In this document: positions 43,668 to 52,297 of the stretch, piece by piece
Layout: every line of letters begins with the position of its first letter
Numbering within the stretch: the stretch's first letter is position 1
Translations under genes and position numbers: made by a program
Assembly (NCBI RefSeq): GCF_001701025.1
Contig: NZ_CP016793.1
Coordinates: 744,001-808,000 of the forward strand
Length of the DNA: 64,000 nt
Origin: Lentzea guizhouensis
GTDB lineage: Bacteria > Actinomycetota > Actinomycetes > Mycobacteriales > Pseudonocardiaceae
Direction: 5' to 3'
The notes under the pieces: model-generated
What the model was told of the DNA's origin: nothing
Databases searched by the model: none
What the model saw: only the letters and a program-made list of their open reading frames with translations

Positions 43668-44359
43668 GCGATCTCAAGGAAGACCTCAAGATCGTCGCCG
43701 AAGCCGCTCAGGAGGAGCTGGCGAACGCCACCGCGATCGAGGCACTGGAGTGGACCGCGCAGACGTTCGGCGACAGCTACATCGTCGCCTCCAACATGCA
43801 GGACGCCGTGCTGATCGACCTCGCCGCGAAGGTGAAGCCGGACTTCGACGTGCTGTTCCTGGAGACCGGGTACCACTTCCCGGAGACCATCGGCGTGCGC
43901 GACGCGGTCGGCGTCGTCTACCCGGAGGTGCGGATCGTCAACGCCGCCGCCGAGCAGTCGGTGGAGGACCAGGAACGCGAGTTCGGCCTGCTCCACCAGA
44001 CGAACCCGGCGCAGTGCTGCAACCTGCGCAAGGTCATCCCGCTGCGGCGTGAGCTCGCGAAGTACGACGCCTGGGTCACCGGGGTGCGCCGGGTGGACGC
44101 GCCGACGCGGGCGAACACGCCGATCGTGCAGTGGGACGAGCGCAACGGCCTGGTGAAGGTCAACCCGATCGCGCCGTGGTCGGACGACGAGTTCAACGCC
44201 TACCTCCACGAGAAGGGCATCCTCGAGAACTTGCTGGTGCAGGAGGGGTATCCCTCCATCGGCTGTCTGCCGTGCACGTCGAAGCCGCTGCCGGGGCAGG
44301 ACGCCCGCAGTGGCCGGTGGGCGGGTCAGGCCAAGACGGAATGCGGGTTGCACGGATGA
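43664..44359 (+). CDS. cysH: APS reductase (assimilatory)
   Basis: Reduces adenylyl sulfate to sulfite with thioredoxin electrons. The 231 residues carry the PAPS/APS reductase core (SNMQDAVLIDLA, LFLETGYHFPET) and the four cluster cysteines: QCCNLRK and GCLPCTSK. These define the [4Fe-4S] APS-specific type. The catalytic Cys is in the terminal ECGLHG. The GTG at 43664 overlaps the previous stop; its stop overlaps cysD. Confidence 0.95.
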   Translation: MSDLKEDLKIVAEAAQEELANATAIEALEWTAQTFGDSYIVASNMQDAVLIDLAAKVKPDFDVLFLETGYHFPETIGVRDAVGVVYPEVRIVNAAAEQSVEDQEREFGLLHQTNPAQCCNLRKVIPLRRELAKYDAWVTGVRRVDAPTRANTPIVQWDERNGLVKVNPIAPWSDDEFNAYLHEKGILENLLVQEGYPSIGCLPCTSKPLPGQDARSGRWAGQAKTECGLHG

Positions 44360-45255
44360 CTCTGGCACTGGACACCCTGGGGCGCCTCGAATCGGAGGCG
44401 ATCCACATCTTCCGCGAGGTCGCGGGCGAGTTCGACCGGCCGGTGATCCTCTTCTCCGGCGGCAAGGACTCCACCCTGCTGCTGCACCTCGCGATCAAGG
44501 CGTTCTACCCGGCGCCGGTCCCGTTCCCGCTGCTGCACGTCGACACCGGGCACAACTTCGACGAGGTCATCGAGTTCCGCGACCGCGTCGTCGCACAACA
44601 CGGTCTGCGTCTGGAGGTCGCGAAGGTCCAGGACTGGATCGACGACGGCCGCCTCGAGGAACGCCCGGACGGCACGCGCAACCCGTTGCAGACCGTGCCG
44701 TTGCTGGACTCCATCACGCAGCACAAGTTCGACGCGGTGTTCGGCGGCGGCCGCCGCGACGAGGAACGCGCCCGCGCCAAGGAGCGGATCTTCAGCCTGC
44801 GCACGGCGTTCGGCCAGTGGGACCCGAAGCGGCAGCGCCCGGAGCTGTGGAACCTCTACAACGGCCGGCACCGCGCGGGGGAGCACGTCCGGGTGTTCCC
44901 GCTGTCGAACTGGACCGAGCTCGACGTGTGGAACTACATCGAGCGCGAGGGCATCGAGCTGCCGGACATCTACTACTCGCACCAGCGAGAGGTGTTCCTG
45001 CGCGACGGCATGTGGCTCGCCGAGGGCCCGTGGGGCAAGGCGCGCGACGGGGAAACCCTGCTGCGCAAGACGGTTCGCTACCGCACGGTGGGCGACGGCT
45101 CGTGCACCGGTGCCGTCGAGTCCGACGCCGCCGACATCCACGCGGTGATCGCCGAGGTCGCCGCGTCCAGGTTGACCGAGCGCGGCGCCACGCGGGCCGA
45201 CGACCGGTTGTCCGAGGCCGCCATGGAAGACCGCAAGCGGGAGGGGTACTTCTAA
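44356..45255 (+). CDS. cysD: Sulfate adenylyltransferase subunit 2
   Basis: ATP sulfurylase catalytic subunit for assimilatory sulfate reduction, 299 residues. PP-loop ILFSGGKDSTLLL (about 32-44), LLHVDTGHNF, GGGRRDEERARAKER and the C-terminus AMEDRKREGYF. Very similar to the copy at 28909 but with a different loop near residues 225-235. It lies between cysH and cysN with overlaps, the normal reduction operon. Confidence 0.95.
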   Translation: MTLALDTLGRLESEAIHIFREVAGEFDRPVILFSGGKDSTLLLHLAIKAFYPAPVPFPLLHVDTGHNFDEVIEFRDRVVAQHGLRLEVAKVQDWIDDGRLEERPDGTRNPLQTVPLLDSITQHKFDAVFGGGRRDEERARAKERIFSLRTAFGQWDPKRQRPELWNLYNGRHRAGEHVRVFPLSNWTELDVWNYIEREGIELPDIYYSHQREVFLRDGMWLAEGPWGKARDGETLLRKTVRYRTVGDGSCTGAVESDAADIHAVIAEVAASRLTERGATRADDRLSEAAMEDRKREGYF

Positions 45256-46614
45256 ATGAGCGACCTGTTGAGGTTGGCCACGGCAGGCAGCGTGGACGAC
45301 GGCAAGTCCACGCTCGTCGGCAGGCTGCTCTACGACACCAAGTCCGTGCTCGCGGACACGCTCGACGCCGTGCACCGGGCGAGCGCCGACCGCGGTCTCG
45401 CGACGCCCGACCTGTCGTTGCTGGTCGACGGCCTGCGGTCGGAACGCGAGCAGGGCATCACGATCGACGTGGCGTACCGGTACTTCGCGACGCCGAAGCG
45501 TTCCTTCGTGCTCGCGGACACCCCCGGCCACGTGCAGTACACCCGCAACACCGTCACCGGCGCCTCCACCGCGCAGCTCGCGGTGCTGCTCGTCGACGCG
45601 CGCAAGGGCGTCATCGAGCAGACCCGGCGCCACGCGGCGGTTCTCGCGCTGCTGGGCGTGCCGCGGCTCGTCCTCGCGGTCAACAAGATCGACCTCGTGG
45701 ACTACGACCAGGTGACGTTCGCCCGCATCGCCAAGGAGTTCACCGCGCACGCCACGGCGCTCGGCTACACCGAGGACGCGGTCGTGGAGATCCCGGTGTC
45801 CGCGCTGGCGGGAGACAACGTCGTGGAGAAGTCCGCGAACACGCCCTGGTACTCCGGTCCGACGCTGCTGGAGCACCTGGAGAACGTGCCAGTAGAAGAA
45901 GACGGACCCCGCCGCGCTGATGGATCTGGGCTGCCGTTCCGGTTCCCCGTGCAGTACGTGATCCGGCCGCGCACCGCCGAGCACCTCGACTACCGCGGGT
46001 ACGCGGGCCAGGTCGCGGCGGGCACGGTCAAGCCGGGTGACGAGGTCGTCGTGCTGCCCTCCGGCCGCCGTTCGACGGTCACGAGGATCGACACGATGGA
46101 CGGTGAACTGGCGGAGGCGGCGGCCGGCCAGTCCGTGACGTTGTTGCTGGCGGACGACATCGACATCTCGCGCGGCGACCTGATCGCGGTGGCGGGCAAC
46201 GAGCCCAAGGTCACCGACGAGCTGGACGCCACGCTCTGCTGGCTCGCGGAGAAGCCGCTGCGAGCCGGTGCCCGCGTCCTCGTCAAGCACGGCACGCGCA
46301 CCGTGCAGGCGATTGTCACCGAGCTGCGCGACCGCTTCGACGAGCAGACGCTGTCCAGTGTGGACGGCCCGGCGTCGTTGGAGCTCAACGAGATCGGCCG
46401 AGTGGCTCTGCGCCTGGCAGAGCCCGTTCCGCTGGACGACTACAGCTTCAGCCGCCGCACCGGGTCGTTCCTGGTGATCGACGCCGCCGACGGCAGCACG
46501 CTCGCCGCCGGCCTGGTGGGCGCGCCGCTGCCGGAGTTGGACGCGGAGAGCTGTACCGAGGGCGGCGACATCGCCGCCCAGGACGACCGCGCCCTCGTCT
46601 CCCCCGGTCCCTGA
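45256..46614 (+). CDS. cysN: Sulfate adenylyltransferase subunit 1 GTPase
   Basis: GTPase subunit of ATP sulfurylase, 452 residues. G1 GSVDDGKSTL, REQGITIDVAYRYF, DTPGHVQYTRNTVTG and NKID are present, followed by the EF-Tu-like beta barrels. It has a longer C-terminus than the 410-residue copy at 29835 and no APS kinase fusion. It starts immediately after the cysD stop. Confidence 0.95.
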   Translation: MSDLLRLATAGSVDDGKSTLVGRLLYDTKSVLADTLDAVHRASADRGLATPDLSLLVDGLRSEREQGITIDVAYRYFATPKRSFVLADTPGHVQYTRNTVTGASTAQLAVLLVDARKGVIEQTRRHAAVLALLGVPRLVLAVNKIDLVDYDQVTFARIAKEFTAHATALGYTEDAVVEIPVSALAGDNVVEKSANTPWYSGPTLLEHLENVPVEEDGPRRADGSGLPFRFPVQYVIRPRTAEHLDYRGYAGQVAAGTVKPGDEVVVLPSGRRSTVTRIDTMDGELAEAAAGQSVTLLLADDIDISRGDLIAVAGNEPKVTDELDATLCWLAEKPLRAGARVLVKHGTRTVQAIVTELRDRFDEQTLSSVDGPASLELNEIGRVALRLAEPVPLDDYSFSRRTGSFLVIDAADGSTLAAGLVGAPLPELDAESCTEGGDIAAQDDRALVSPGP

Positions 46615-46628
46615 AAGGCCATCTTCCT

Positions 46629-47678
46629 GTGAACCTCAAGCCCGCCATCGCCGTTGCCCTGATCGCACTGACAACACTGTCCGCCTGCAGCCGCGCCGAC
46701 TCCGGTGACGCGCCGGTCGCCCAGTCCAAGGGCCCCGCGGCCGAGGTGCGGGTCGGGTACTTCCCGAACGTCACGCACGCCGCCGCGTTGATCGGCGTGG
46801 AGAAGGAGCTCTACAAGAAGGAGCTCGGCAGCACCAAGCTGACGACGCAGACGTTCAACGCGGGCCCCGACGAGGTCAACGCGCTGCTGGGCGAGTCGCT
46901 CGACATCGCCTACATCGGGTCCGGTCCGGCGATCAACGCCTACGCGAAGTCCAAGGGCGAGGCGGTGAAGCTCATCGCCGGCGCGACCTCGGGCGGCGCG
47001 CAGCTCGTGGTGAAGCCGGAGATCAACTCGATCGAGGACCTCAAGGGCAAGGTCGTCGCCACGCCGCAGCTCGCGAACACGCAGGACGTGTCGCTGAAGA
47101 AGTACCTGGCGGAGAAGAACCTCACCGGCCAGGTCACGGTCACGAACGTGGAGAACGCCGCGTCGCTCGACCTGTTCAAGAAGGGCGACATCCAGGCCGC
47201 GTGGGCGCCGCAGCCGTGGTCGGCGCGCCTGGTCGCCGAGGCGGGCGCGAAGGTGCTGCTGGACGAGAAGACGCTGTGGGAGGGCGGGGCGTTCCCGACC
47301 ACGGTGATCATCGTGCGGACGAAGTTCCTGCAGGAGCACCCGGAGACGGTCGAGGCCGTGCTGAAGGGCCACGTCGCCGCGATCGACTGGACCAAGGGCA
47401 ACAAGGACGACGCGAAGAAGACCGTCAACGCCGCGCTGGAGAAGCTCACGTCCAAGAAGCTCGGCGACAAGATCCTCGACGCCGCCTGGGACAACATCGA
47501 GCTCACGACCGACGCGCAGGCCAAGCACTTCCCGCAGCTCGCGAAGGACGCCGTGACCGCCGGGGTGGCCCAGGAGGCCGCGAACGTCGCCGGGTACGCC
47601 GACTTCACGTTGCTGAACAAGGTGCTCCAGGCACAGGGCAAGCCGCAGGTGCAAGCAGCCGGACTGGACCAGAAGTAG
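46629..47678 (+). CDS. Sulfonate/sulfate-type ABC transporter substrate-binding lipoprotein
   Basis: A 349-residue binding lipoprotein of the SsuA/TauA type. Signal peptide with lipobox LSAC (Cys near residue 19), then VRVGYFPNVTHAAALIGVE and the family C-terminal domain with TTVIIVRTKFLQEHPETVEAV. It is the first of three ABC genes inside the sulfur operon, so it probably takes up an organosulfonate or sulfate. The start is GTG, 14 bases after cysN. Confidence 0.85.
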   Translation: MNLKPAIAVALIALTTLSACSRADSGDAPVAQSKGPAAEVRVGYFPNVTHAAALIGVEKELYKKELGSTKLTTQTFNAGPDEVNALLGESLDIAYIGSGPAINAYAKSKGEAVKLIAGATSGGAQLVVKPEINSIEDLKGKVVATPQLANTQDVSLKKYLAEKNLTGQVTVTNVENAASLDLFKKGDIQAAWAPQPWSARLVAEAGAKVLLDEKTLWEGGAFPTTVIIVRTKFLQEHPETVEAVLKGHVAAIDWTKGNKDDAKKTVNAALEKLTSKKLGDKILDAAWDNIELTTDAQAKHFPQLAKDAVTAGVAQEAANVAGYADFTLLNKVLQAQGKPQVQAAGLDQK

Positions 47679-47706
47679 TAGCAGAGAGCACCGAGGGGAC
47701 ACGGAT

Positions 47707-48483
47707 ATGACCGCCACGCTCGACACCACGCTTCTGTCCACTGCGGACACCGCTGTGGAGCTGTCCGGCATCAGGAAGGTGTTCGGCCACGGGAGCTCGG
47801 CCGTGGTGGCGCTCGACGGCGTCGACCTCAAGGTCAGGCCGGGTGAGTTCGTGTGTCTCCTCGGTGCTTCCGGCTGCGGCAAGAGCACGCTGCTGAACAT
47901 CGTCGCCGGCCTCGACGGCGCGACGGCGGGTTCGTTGCAGCTCAACACGTCGCGCCCGGCCGTGATGTTCCAGGAGCCCGCGCTCATGCCGTGGCTCACC
48001 GCCGCCCGCAACGTCGAGCTGGCGCTGCGGTTCGCCGGTGTCGGCCGGTTGGAACGCAGGCGGCGCGCGCAGGAGCTGCTGGAGCTGGTGCGCCTCGGCG
48101 ACGTGGCGGACAAGCGCCCGCACGAGCTGTCCGGTGGCATGCGCCAGCGCGTGGCTCTGGCCCGCGCGCTGGCCTCCGCCACGGTCTCCGCCGACGGCGC
48201 ACCGGCCCTGCTGCTGATGGACGAGCCGTTCGCCGCATTGGACGCGATCACCCGCGACGTGCTGCAGGGCGAGCTGCTGCGGGTGTGGGAGACCACGAAC
48301 ACCGCGATCATCTTCGTCACGCACGACGTCCGCGAGGCCGTGCGCCTGGGCCAGCGGGTCGTGCTGCTGTCCTCGCGTCCCGGCCGCGTGGTGCGCGAGT
48401 GGGACGTGACCGACTCGCGCGCCGAGGTCCTGGACGAGATCAACACCCACCTGCGAGAGGTCATCAGTGGCCACGCCTCCTGA
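47707..48483 (+). CDS. ABC transporter ATP-binding protein (SsuB-like)
   Basis: A 258-residue ATPase. Walker A GASGCGKSTLL (about 56-66), Q-loop VMFQEPALMPW, signature LSGGMRQRVALARALA, Walker B ALLLMDEPFAALD and switch VTHD are all present. It belongs to the nitrate/sulfonate/taurine branch, fitting the binding protein upstream. Its end overlaps the permease start by 17 bases. Confidence 0.92.
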   Translation: MTATLDTTLLSTADTAVELSGIRKVFGHGSSAVVALDGVDLKVRPGEFVCLLGASGCGKSTLLNIVAGLDGATAGSLQLNTSRPAVMFQEPALMPWLTAARNVELALRFAGVGRLERRRRAQELLELVRLGDVADKRPHELSGGMRQRVALARALASATVSADGAPALLLMDEPFAALDAITRDVLQGELLRVWETTNTAIIFVTHDVREAVRLGQRVVLLSSRPGRVVREWDVTDSRAEVLDEINTHLREVISGHAS

Positions 48484-49339
48484 CACGCTCGACAAGGTCG
48501 GCGCCGGCCTCGACGCGCTCGACGCACCCGTCGAGGTGCGGAAGGTGCCGCTGTGGCGTCGTTTCCTGAAGACGGGCGTGCCGCCGATCATCGCGTTCGC
48601 CCTGCTGCTCGGCGTGTGGCAGGCGCTGTGGGCCTCGGCGATCCTGCCGGAGTTCCAGCTGCCCGCCCCGGTGAACGTGTGGAACGAGCTCGTTCGCTCC
48701 ATCTCCACCGGCGAGGCGTTCGGCATCCTGTGGACCTCGTTGCACCGCGCGGTGCTCGGGTTCCTCGCGGCGGTGCTGATCGCCACCCCGCTCGGCCTCC
48801 TGGTCGCCAAGGTGCGGGTAGTGCGCGCCGCGATCGGGTCGTTGCTGACCGGTCTGCAGTCGCTGCCCTCGGTGGCCTGGGTTCCGGCCGCGATCCTGTG
48901 GTTCGGCGTGACGCCGTCGACGATCTACTTCGTCGTGCTGATGGGTTCGGTCCCGTCGATCGCGAACGGCCTGGTGGCGGGCATCGACCAGATCCCACCA
49001 CTGCTGCCCCGCGTCGGGCGCGCGCTGGGTGCCGGCCGGCTGGCGTCGGCGCGGCACATCCTGCTGCCCGCCGCCCTGCCCGGTTATCTGGCGGGGTTGA
49101 AGCAGGGCTGGGCGTTCTCGTGGCGGTCGCTGATGGCCGCGGAGATCATCGCGACCTCGCCGCAGCTGGGTGTGGGCCTCGGCCAGTACCTGCACAACGG
49201 GTCGTCGCTGAACGACATCAACATGGTGATCGCGGCGATCTTCCTGATCCTGTTGGTGGGCATCGGCATCGAGCTGCTGCTGTTCCGCCCGCTGGAGCGC
49301 GCCGTGCTGCGGGCCCGCGGCCTGACGGGGGCGCTGTGA
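48467..49339 (+). CDS. ABC transporter permease (SsuC-like)
   Basis: A 290-residue permease with about six hydrophobic helices and the BPD EAA-type loop (SLMAAEIIATSPQLGVGLG region). VPPIIAFALLLGVWQALWAS starts the first helix. It belongs to the sulfonate/taurine branch. GTG start. Its stop overlaps the chelatase start (GTGA). Confidence 0.9.
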   Translation: MATPPDTLDKVGAGLDALDAPVEVRKVPLWRRFLKTGVPPIIAFALLLGVWQALWASAILPEFQLPAPVNVWNELVRSISTGEAFGILWTSLHRAVLGFLAAVLIATPLGLLVAKVRVVRAAIGSLLTGLQSLPSVAWVPAAILWFGVTPSTIYFVVLMGSVPSIANGLVAGIDQIPPLLPRVGRALGAGRLASARHILLPAALPGYLAGLKQGWAFSWRSLMAAEIIATSPQLGVGLGQYLHNGSSLNDINMVIAAIFLILLVGIGIELLLFRPLERAVLRARGLTGAL

Positions 49340-50068
49340 TCGGAAACGCTGCGATCGGGGGCGCTGCGATCCCGCTGATCGCCGTCGCGCACGGCAGCCG
49401 TGACCCGCGCTCGGCCGCGTCGATCCACGCACTGCTGGACGTCGTGCGGTCGTTGCGCCCGGAGCTGGACGTCCGCGGCTGCTTCCTGGACCTGTGCGCA
49501 CCGCGGTTGAGCGACGTGCTGCGCGGCCCGTCCGTCGTCGTGCCGTTGTTGCTGGGCAAGGCTTTCCACGCACGGGTGGACGTACCGGCCGCGGTCGCCG
49601 AGTCGCGCGTGCCCGCCGTGGTGGCCGACGTGCTCGGCCCGGACCGCGGCTGGAGTCGGCGGCGCTGCGGCGGCTGGCGGAGGCCGGGTGACGTTCGGCG
49701 ACCGGTCGCTGGGCGTGGTCCTGGCGGGTGCCGGCTCGTCGCACGCACCGGCGAACGAGGCCGTGGCGCGCGTGGCCCGGCGGTGGGCCCGCGAGTCGGG
49801 GTGGGCGGGGGTGGAGGCGGCGTTCGCGTCGATCGCCTCGCCCGACGTGCCCGAAGCCGTGGAACGGCTCAAGGCCCGTGGTGCGACCCGGATCGCGGTC
49901 GCCTCGTGGTTCCTGGCGCCGGGGTTGCTGCCGGACAAGGTCGCGGCGCTGGCCGGGGAGGACGCACTGGTGGCGCAGCCGTTGGGGGACGACGTCGAGG
50001 TGGCGCAGCTGGTGCTGGACCGGTACGACGAGGCGCTGGCGCGGCAGCTGGTGGCCCGCTCGGCCTAG
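49336..50068 (+). pseudogene. Sirohydrochlorin chelatase (CbiX/SirB-like) with two frame slips
   Basis: A ferrochelatase-like enzyme that would insert iron into sirohydrochlorin to make the siroheme needed by SirA. PLIAVAHGSRDPRSA near the start holds the catalytic His. Near 49645 the frame reads RGWSRRR, but the neighbouring frame gives LESAALRRLAEAG; at about 49690 it moves again to VTFGDRSLGVVLAGAGSSH and runs to the stop. Two single-base losses in G/C runs explain both shifts. The context argues that a functional protein is needed, so sequence error is likely. Confidence 0.75.
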
Positions 50069-50209
50069 CACACAGACGTTCCGCGGGGCTGGTCTGCTGC
50101 GGCAGGCCGGCCCCGTTGCCGTTCCACGCGACACTTTCGGCCGCCGCCGCAAGATCGAGTCCGCAGCGCCGTTCGGGCGATGTGAAGTGTGAAGTGTTGA
50201 CGTGAAACT

Positions 50210-50221
50210 TACTCATGAGTA
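50210..50221. promoter_or_regulatory. Palindrome upstream of a secreted-protein gene
   Basis: TACTCATGAGTA is a perfect 12-bp palindrome directly after a TTGACG -35-like hexamer (50197-50202) and 59 bases before the gene. Its place fits a repressor operator overlapping the promoter; such sites are typical of TetR-type regulators. The 50069-50279 gap holds no gene. Confidence 0.5.
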
Positions 50222-50279
50222 GTCAGGTGATTACGCCGCGTGCTGGAACTGTCCCTCGTCAACTCAACGGGGAGAGGCC

Positions 50280-50891
50280 ATGAAGCTAGCCGGACTCGCA
50301 TCACTGCTACTGGTTCCCATGCTGATGTTCACGACCAACGCGTCAGCAGCTCCGCAGACCATCACCTTCAAGCTCCGGGCGAGCGCCGTCGGGCAGACGT
50401 CGGACTTCACGCTCGACCAGGGGCTGGACGCGTCCGCGCCGGCGACCGTCGCACCGAACAGCGCGCTCACGGTGACGATCGACCCCGCGCCCAACAAGGT
50501 TCCCGCCGAGGCGGCCGGGCGGCAGGTGCGGGAGATCAAGGGGCTCGCGCTCAGGCTGCCGGTGCCGGCCAACTCGACGTACCGGTCGGCGTCGCTCTCC
50601 GGCGGTGCCGGGCTGGGTGGCACGCCGACGATCGCCTTGCAGGGCAACGATGTCGTGCTGACCGTTCCCGGTCCGATCAAGGGCGGCGCGGACTTCGAGC
50701 TGCCGGTCGTGACGATCACCCTGCAGGCGGGCGGGAGCGGCACCATCACCGCGAAGCTCGGCGGCACCGGCTACGACGCGCCCGGCCTCACCTTCACCGC
50801 CGTCATCACGGTCATCGGGTTCCCGGTGAACGCCGCCGCGAAGGGCTACCCGGACCCGAACCCCGTCCTGACGAGCACCACGATCGGCTGA
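50280..50891 (+). CDS. Secreted protein of unknown function
   Basis: A 203-residue exported protein. A classical signal peptide (KLAGLASLLLVPMLMFTTNASA) ends in an ASA-A cleavage site near residue 23. The mature protein is Gly/Thr/Val-rich and probably all-beta (PALTVTI-type strands, GGADFELPVVTITLQAGGSG). I do not recognise a family beyond actinobacterial secreted beta proteins. It has its own promoter region with a palindrome and stands alone. Confidence 0.65.
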   Translation: MKLAGLASLLLVPMLMFTTNASAAPQTITFKLRASAVGQTSDFTLDQGLDASAPATVAPNSALTVTIDPAPNKVPAEAAGRQVREIKGLALRLPVPANSTYRSASLSGGAGLGGTPTIALQGNDVVLTVPGPIKGGADFELPVVTITLQAGGSGTITAKLGGTGYDAPGLTFTAVITVIGFPVNAAAKGYPDPNPVLTSTTIG

Positions 50892-50921
50892 CAGTCGTGA
50901 TGCCCCACCCCCTGCCGGGCA

Positions 50922-51454
50922 TCAGGACGTAGCCGCGACCAGTCTGGTCATGGTGTCGAGCGTCGTGCGCAGGTCTTCCAGCGAGACCTGCGCACTGACG
51001 CGGTTGGCCCACTCGTGCTGGGCCGCGCGCAACCGGGCGATCGCCGCACAACCGGCCTCGGTCGGCCGCACCAGCTTCGCCCGCTGGTGTGCCGGGTTCG
51101 GCAGGTACTCGGCCAAACCCCTGTCCACCAACAGGTCCGCGATCCGCTGGACGGACTGCCGCGCCAGGCCCATCTCGCGGGCGATGCCGGAGACCGACAA
51201 CGGCTCGCGCAGCACCGCGCCCAGCACCTGCCACCACGCCGCGGTCGGCCGAGCGACACGTCTCCGATCGCGACGTCCGGCAGCATCCGCACGCCGCCGA
51301 GCGTCCTGACCGGGTCGGTGGTCAGCCCGACCGTCCTGATCTCGTAGCGCCCCGGCTCCCGCTGGAACGCCTGGATGTTCACCTGCGCGGCCACGTGGCC
51401 GTACTCCCAGTCCGCGAGGTCGTCCGCCAGCACCAGGTACACCGTCTTCATCAT
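50922..51454 (-). pseudogene. DJ-1/PfpI-MarR fusion remnant
   Basis: The first 66 codons from the ATG at 51454 read a DJ-1/PfpI-type N-terminus (KTVYLVLADDLADWEYGHVA, EIRTVGLTTDPVRTLGG). Near 51250 the sequence changes, in a different frame, to the MarR winged helix without its N-terminal helices (AAWWQVLGAVLREPLSVSGI, SVQRIADLLVDRGLAEYLPN) through to the stop. The likely ancestor was a DJ-1 gene followed by a marR gene; a deletion fused their ends. Neither protein would be complete. Tandem MarR-like operators remain upstream. Confidence 0.7.
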
Positions 51455-51490
51455 GACAGTAGACTGTCATATTTGACAGGATGCTGTCAA
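51454..51490. promoter_or_regulatory. Tandem MarR-type operators
   Basis: Two inverted repeats, TGACAG-TAGA-CTGTCA (51454-51469) and TTGACAG-GATG-CTGTCAA (51473-51490), share the half-site TGACAG and have centres 20 bases apart (two helical turns). They sit between the divergent DJ-1/MarR remnant and the enoyl-CoA hydratase gene. A MarR dimer pair binding one face of the DNA is the natural reading. Confidence 0.72.
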
Positions 51491-51516
51491 CGAACCCGGC
51501 GGCTAAGGTCAGCTCC

Positions 51517-52293
51517 ATGGCAGACGAGCTGGTCCACTACGAGGTGCGGCGTGGCATCGCGACGATCACGCTGGACTCCCCGCACAACCGCAACGCCCTG
51601 TCCGCGCAGCTGCGCCGGGAGCTCCGCGAGCACCTGACCGCGGCCGCCGGGGACGACGGCGTCCGCGTGGTCGTGCTGACCCACACGGGCACCGTGTTCT
51701 GCTCCGGCATGGACCTCAAGGAAGCCGCCGGTGCGAGCGCGGGCGACCAGGGCGTCAACGAGTTCCCCGCGATCCTCGAACAGCTCTGGACCAGCCCCAA
51801 GCCGGTCGTCGCCGCACTCAAGGGCCCGGCTCGCGCCGGTGGCGTCGGCATCGTCGCGGCATGCGACATATCAGTCGCGGCGCACGAGGCGACGTTCGCG
51901 TTCAGCGAGGTCCGCATCGGTGTCGTGCCCGCGGTCATCTCGGTGACCGTGCTGCCGCGCCTGCTCCCCCGCGCCGCACACGAGCTGTTCCTGACCGGCG
52001 AGACCTTCGACGCCACCCGCGCGGTCCAGATCGGCCTGCTCAACTCCGCTGTGCCCGTCGACGGCGTCGACGCCGAGGTCCGCCGCTACACCGACATGCT
52101 CGCGCTCGGCGCCCCGAACGCGCTCGCCGCGACCAAGCAGATGCTGCAGCAGGAACGGTCGACGAACCTCGGCGAGGTGTTCGCGGACATGCTCAAGCTG
52201 TCGGCACAGCACTTCGGCGGCCCCGAGGGCCAAGAGGGCATCACAGCGTTCAAGGAGAAGCGCAAGCCGTCCTGGGTGCCTGCCGAAGACTGA
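51517..52293 (+). CDS. Enoyl-CoA hydratase/isomerase-family protein
   Basis: A 258-residue crotonase-fold protein. It has the oxyanion-hole segments VFCSGMDLKEAAG and ARAGGVGIVAACDISVAA, the conserved FAFSEVRIGVVPAVIS, and a C-terminal helix region (FGGPEGQEGITAFKEKRKP). The family hydrates or isomerises enoyl-CoA esters; the substrate is unknown. The ATG at 51517 is preferred, with the MarR operators just upstream. The DIS codons carry the AT-rich word described elsewhere. Confidence 0.85.
   Translation: MADELVHYEVRRGIATITLDSPHNRNALSAQLRRELREHLTAAAGDDGVRVVVLTHTGTVFCSGMDLKEAAGASAGDQGVNEFPAILEQLWTSPKPVVAALKGPARAGGVGIVAACDISVAAHEATFAFSEVRIGVVPAVISVTVLPRLLPRAAHELFLTGETFDATRAVQIGLLNSAVPVDGVDAEVRRYTDMLALGAPNALAATKQMLQQERSTNLGEVFADMLKLSAQHFGGPEGQEGITAFKEKRKPSWVPAED
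51865..51875 (+). repeat. AT-rich 11-mer GACATATCAGT, copy 3
   Basis: Exact copy, read as Asp-Ile-Ser with rare ATA and TCA codons, inside the enoyl-CoA hydratase gene. Confidence 0.55.
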
Positions 52294-52297
52294 TGCA

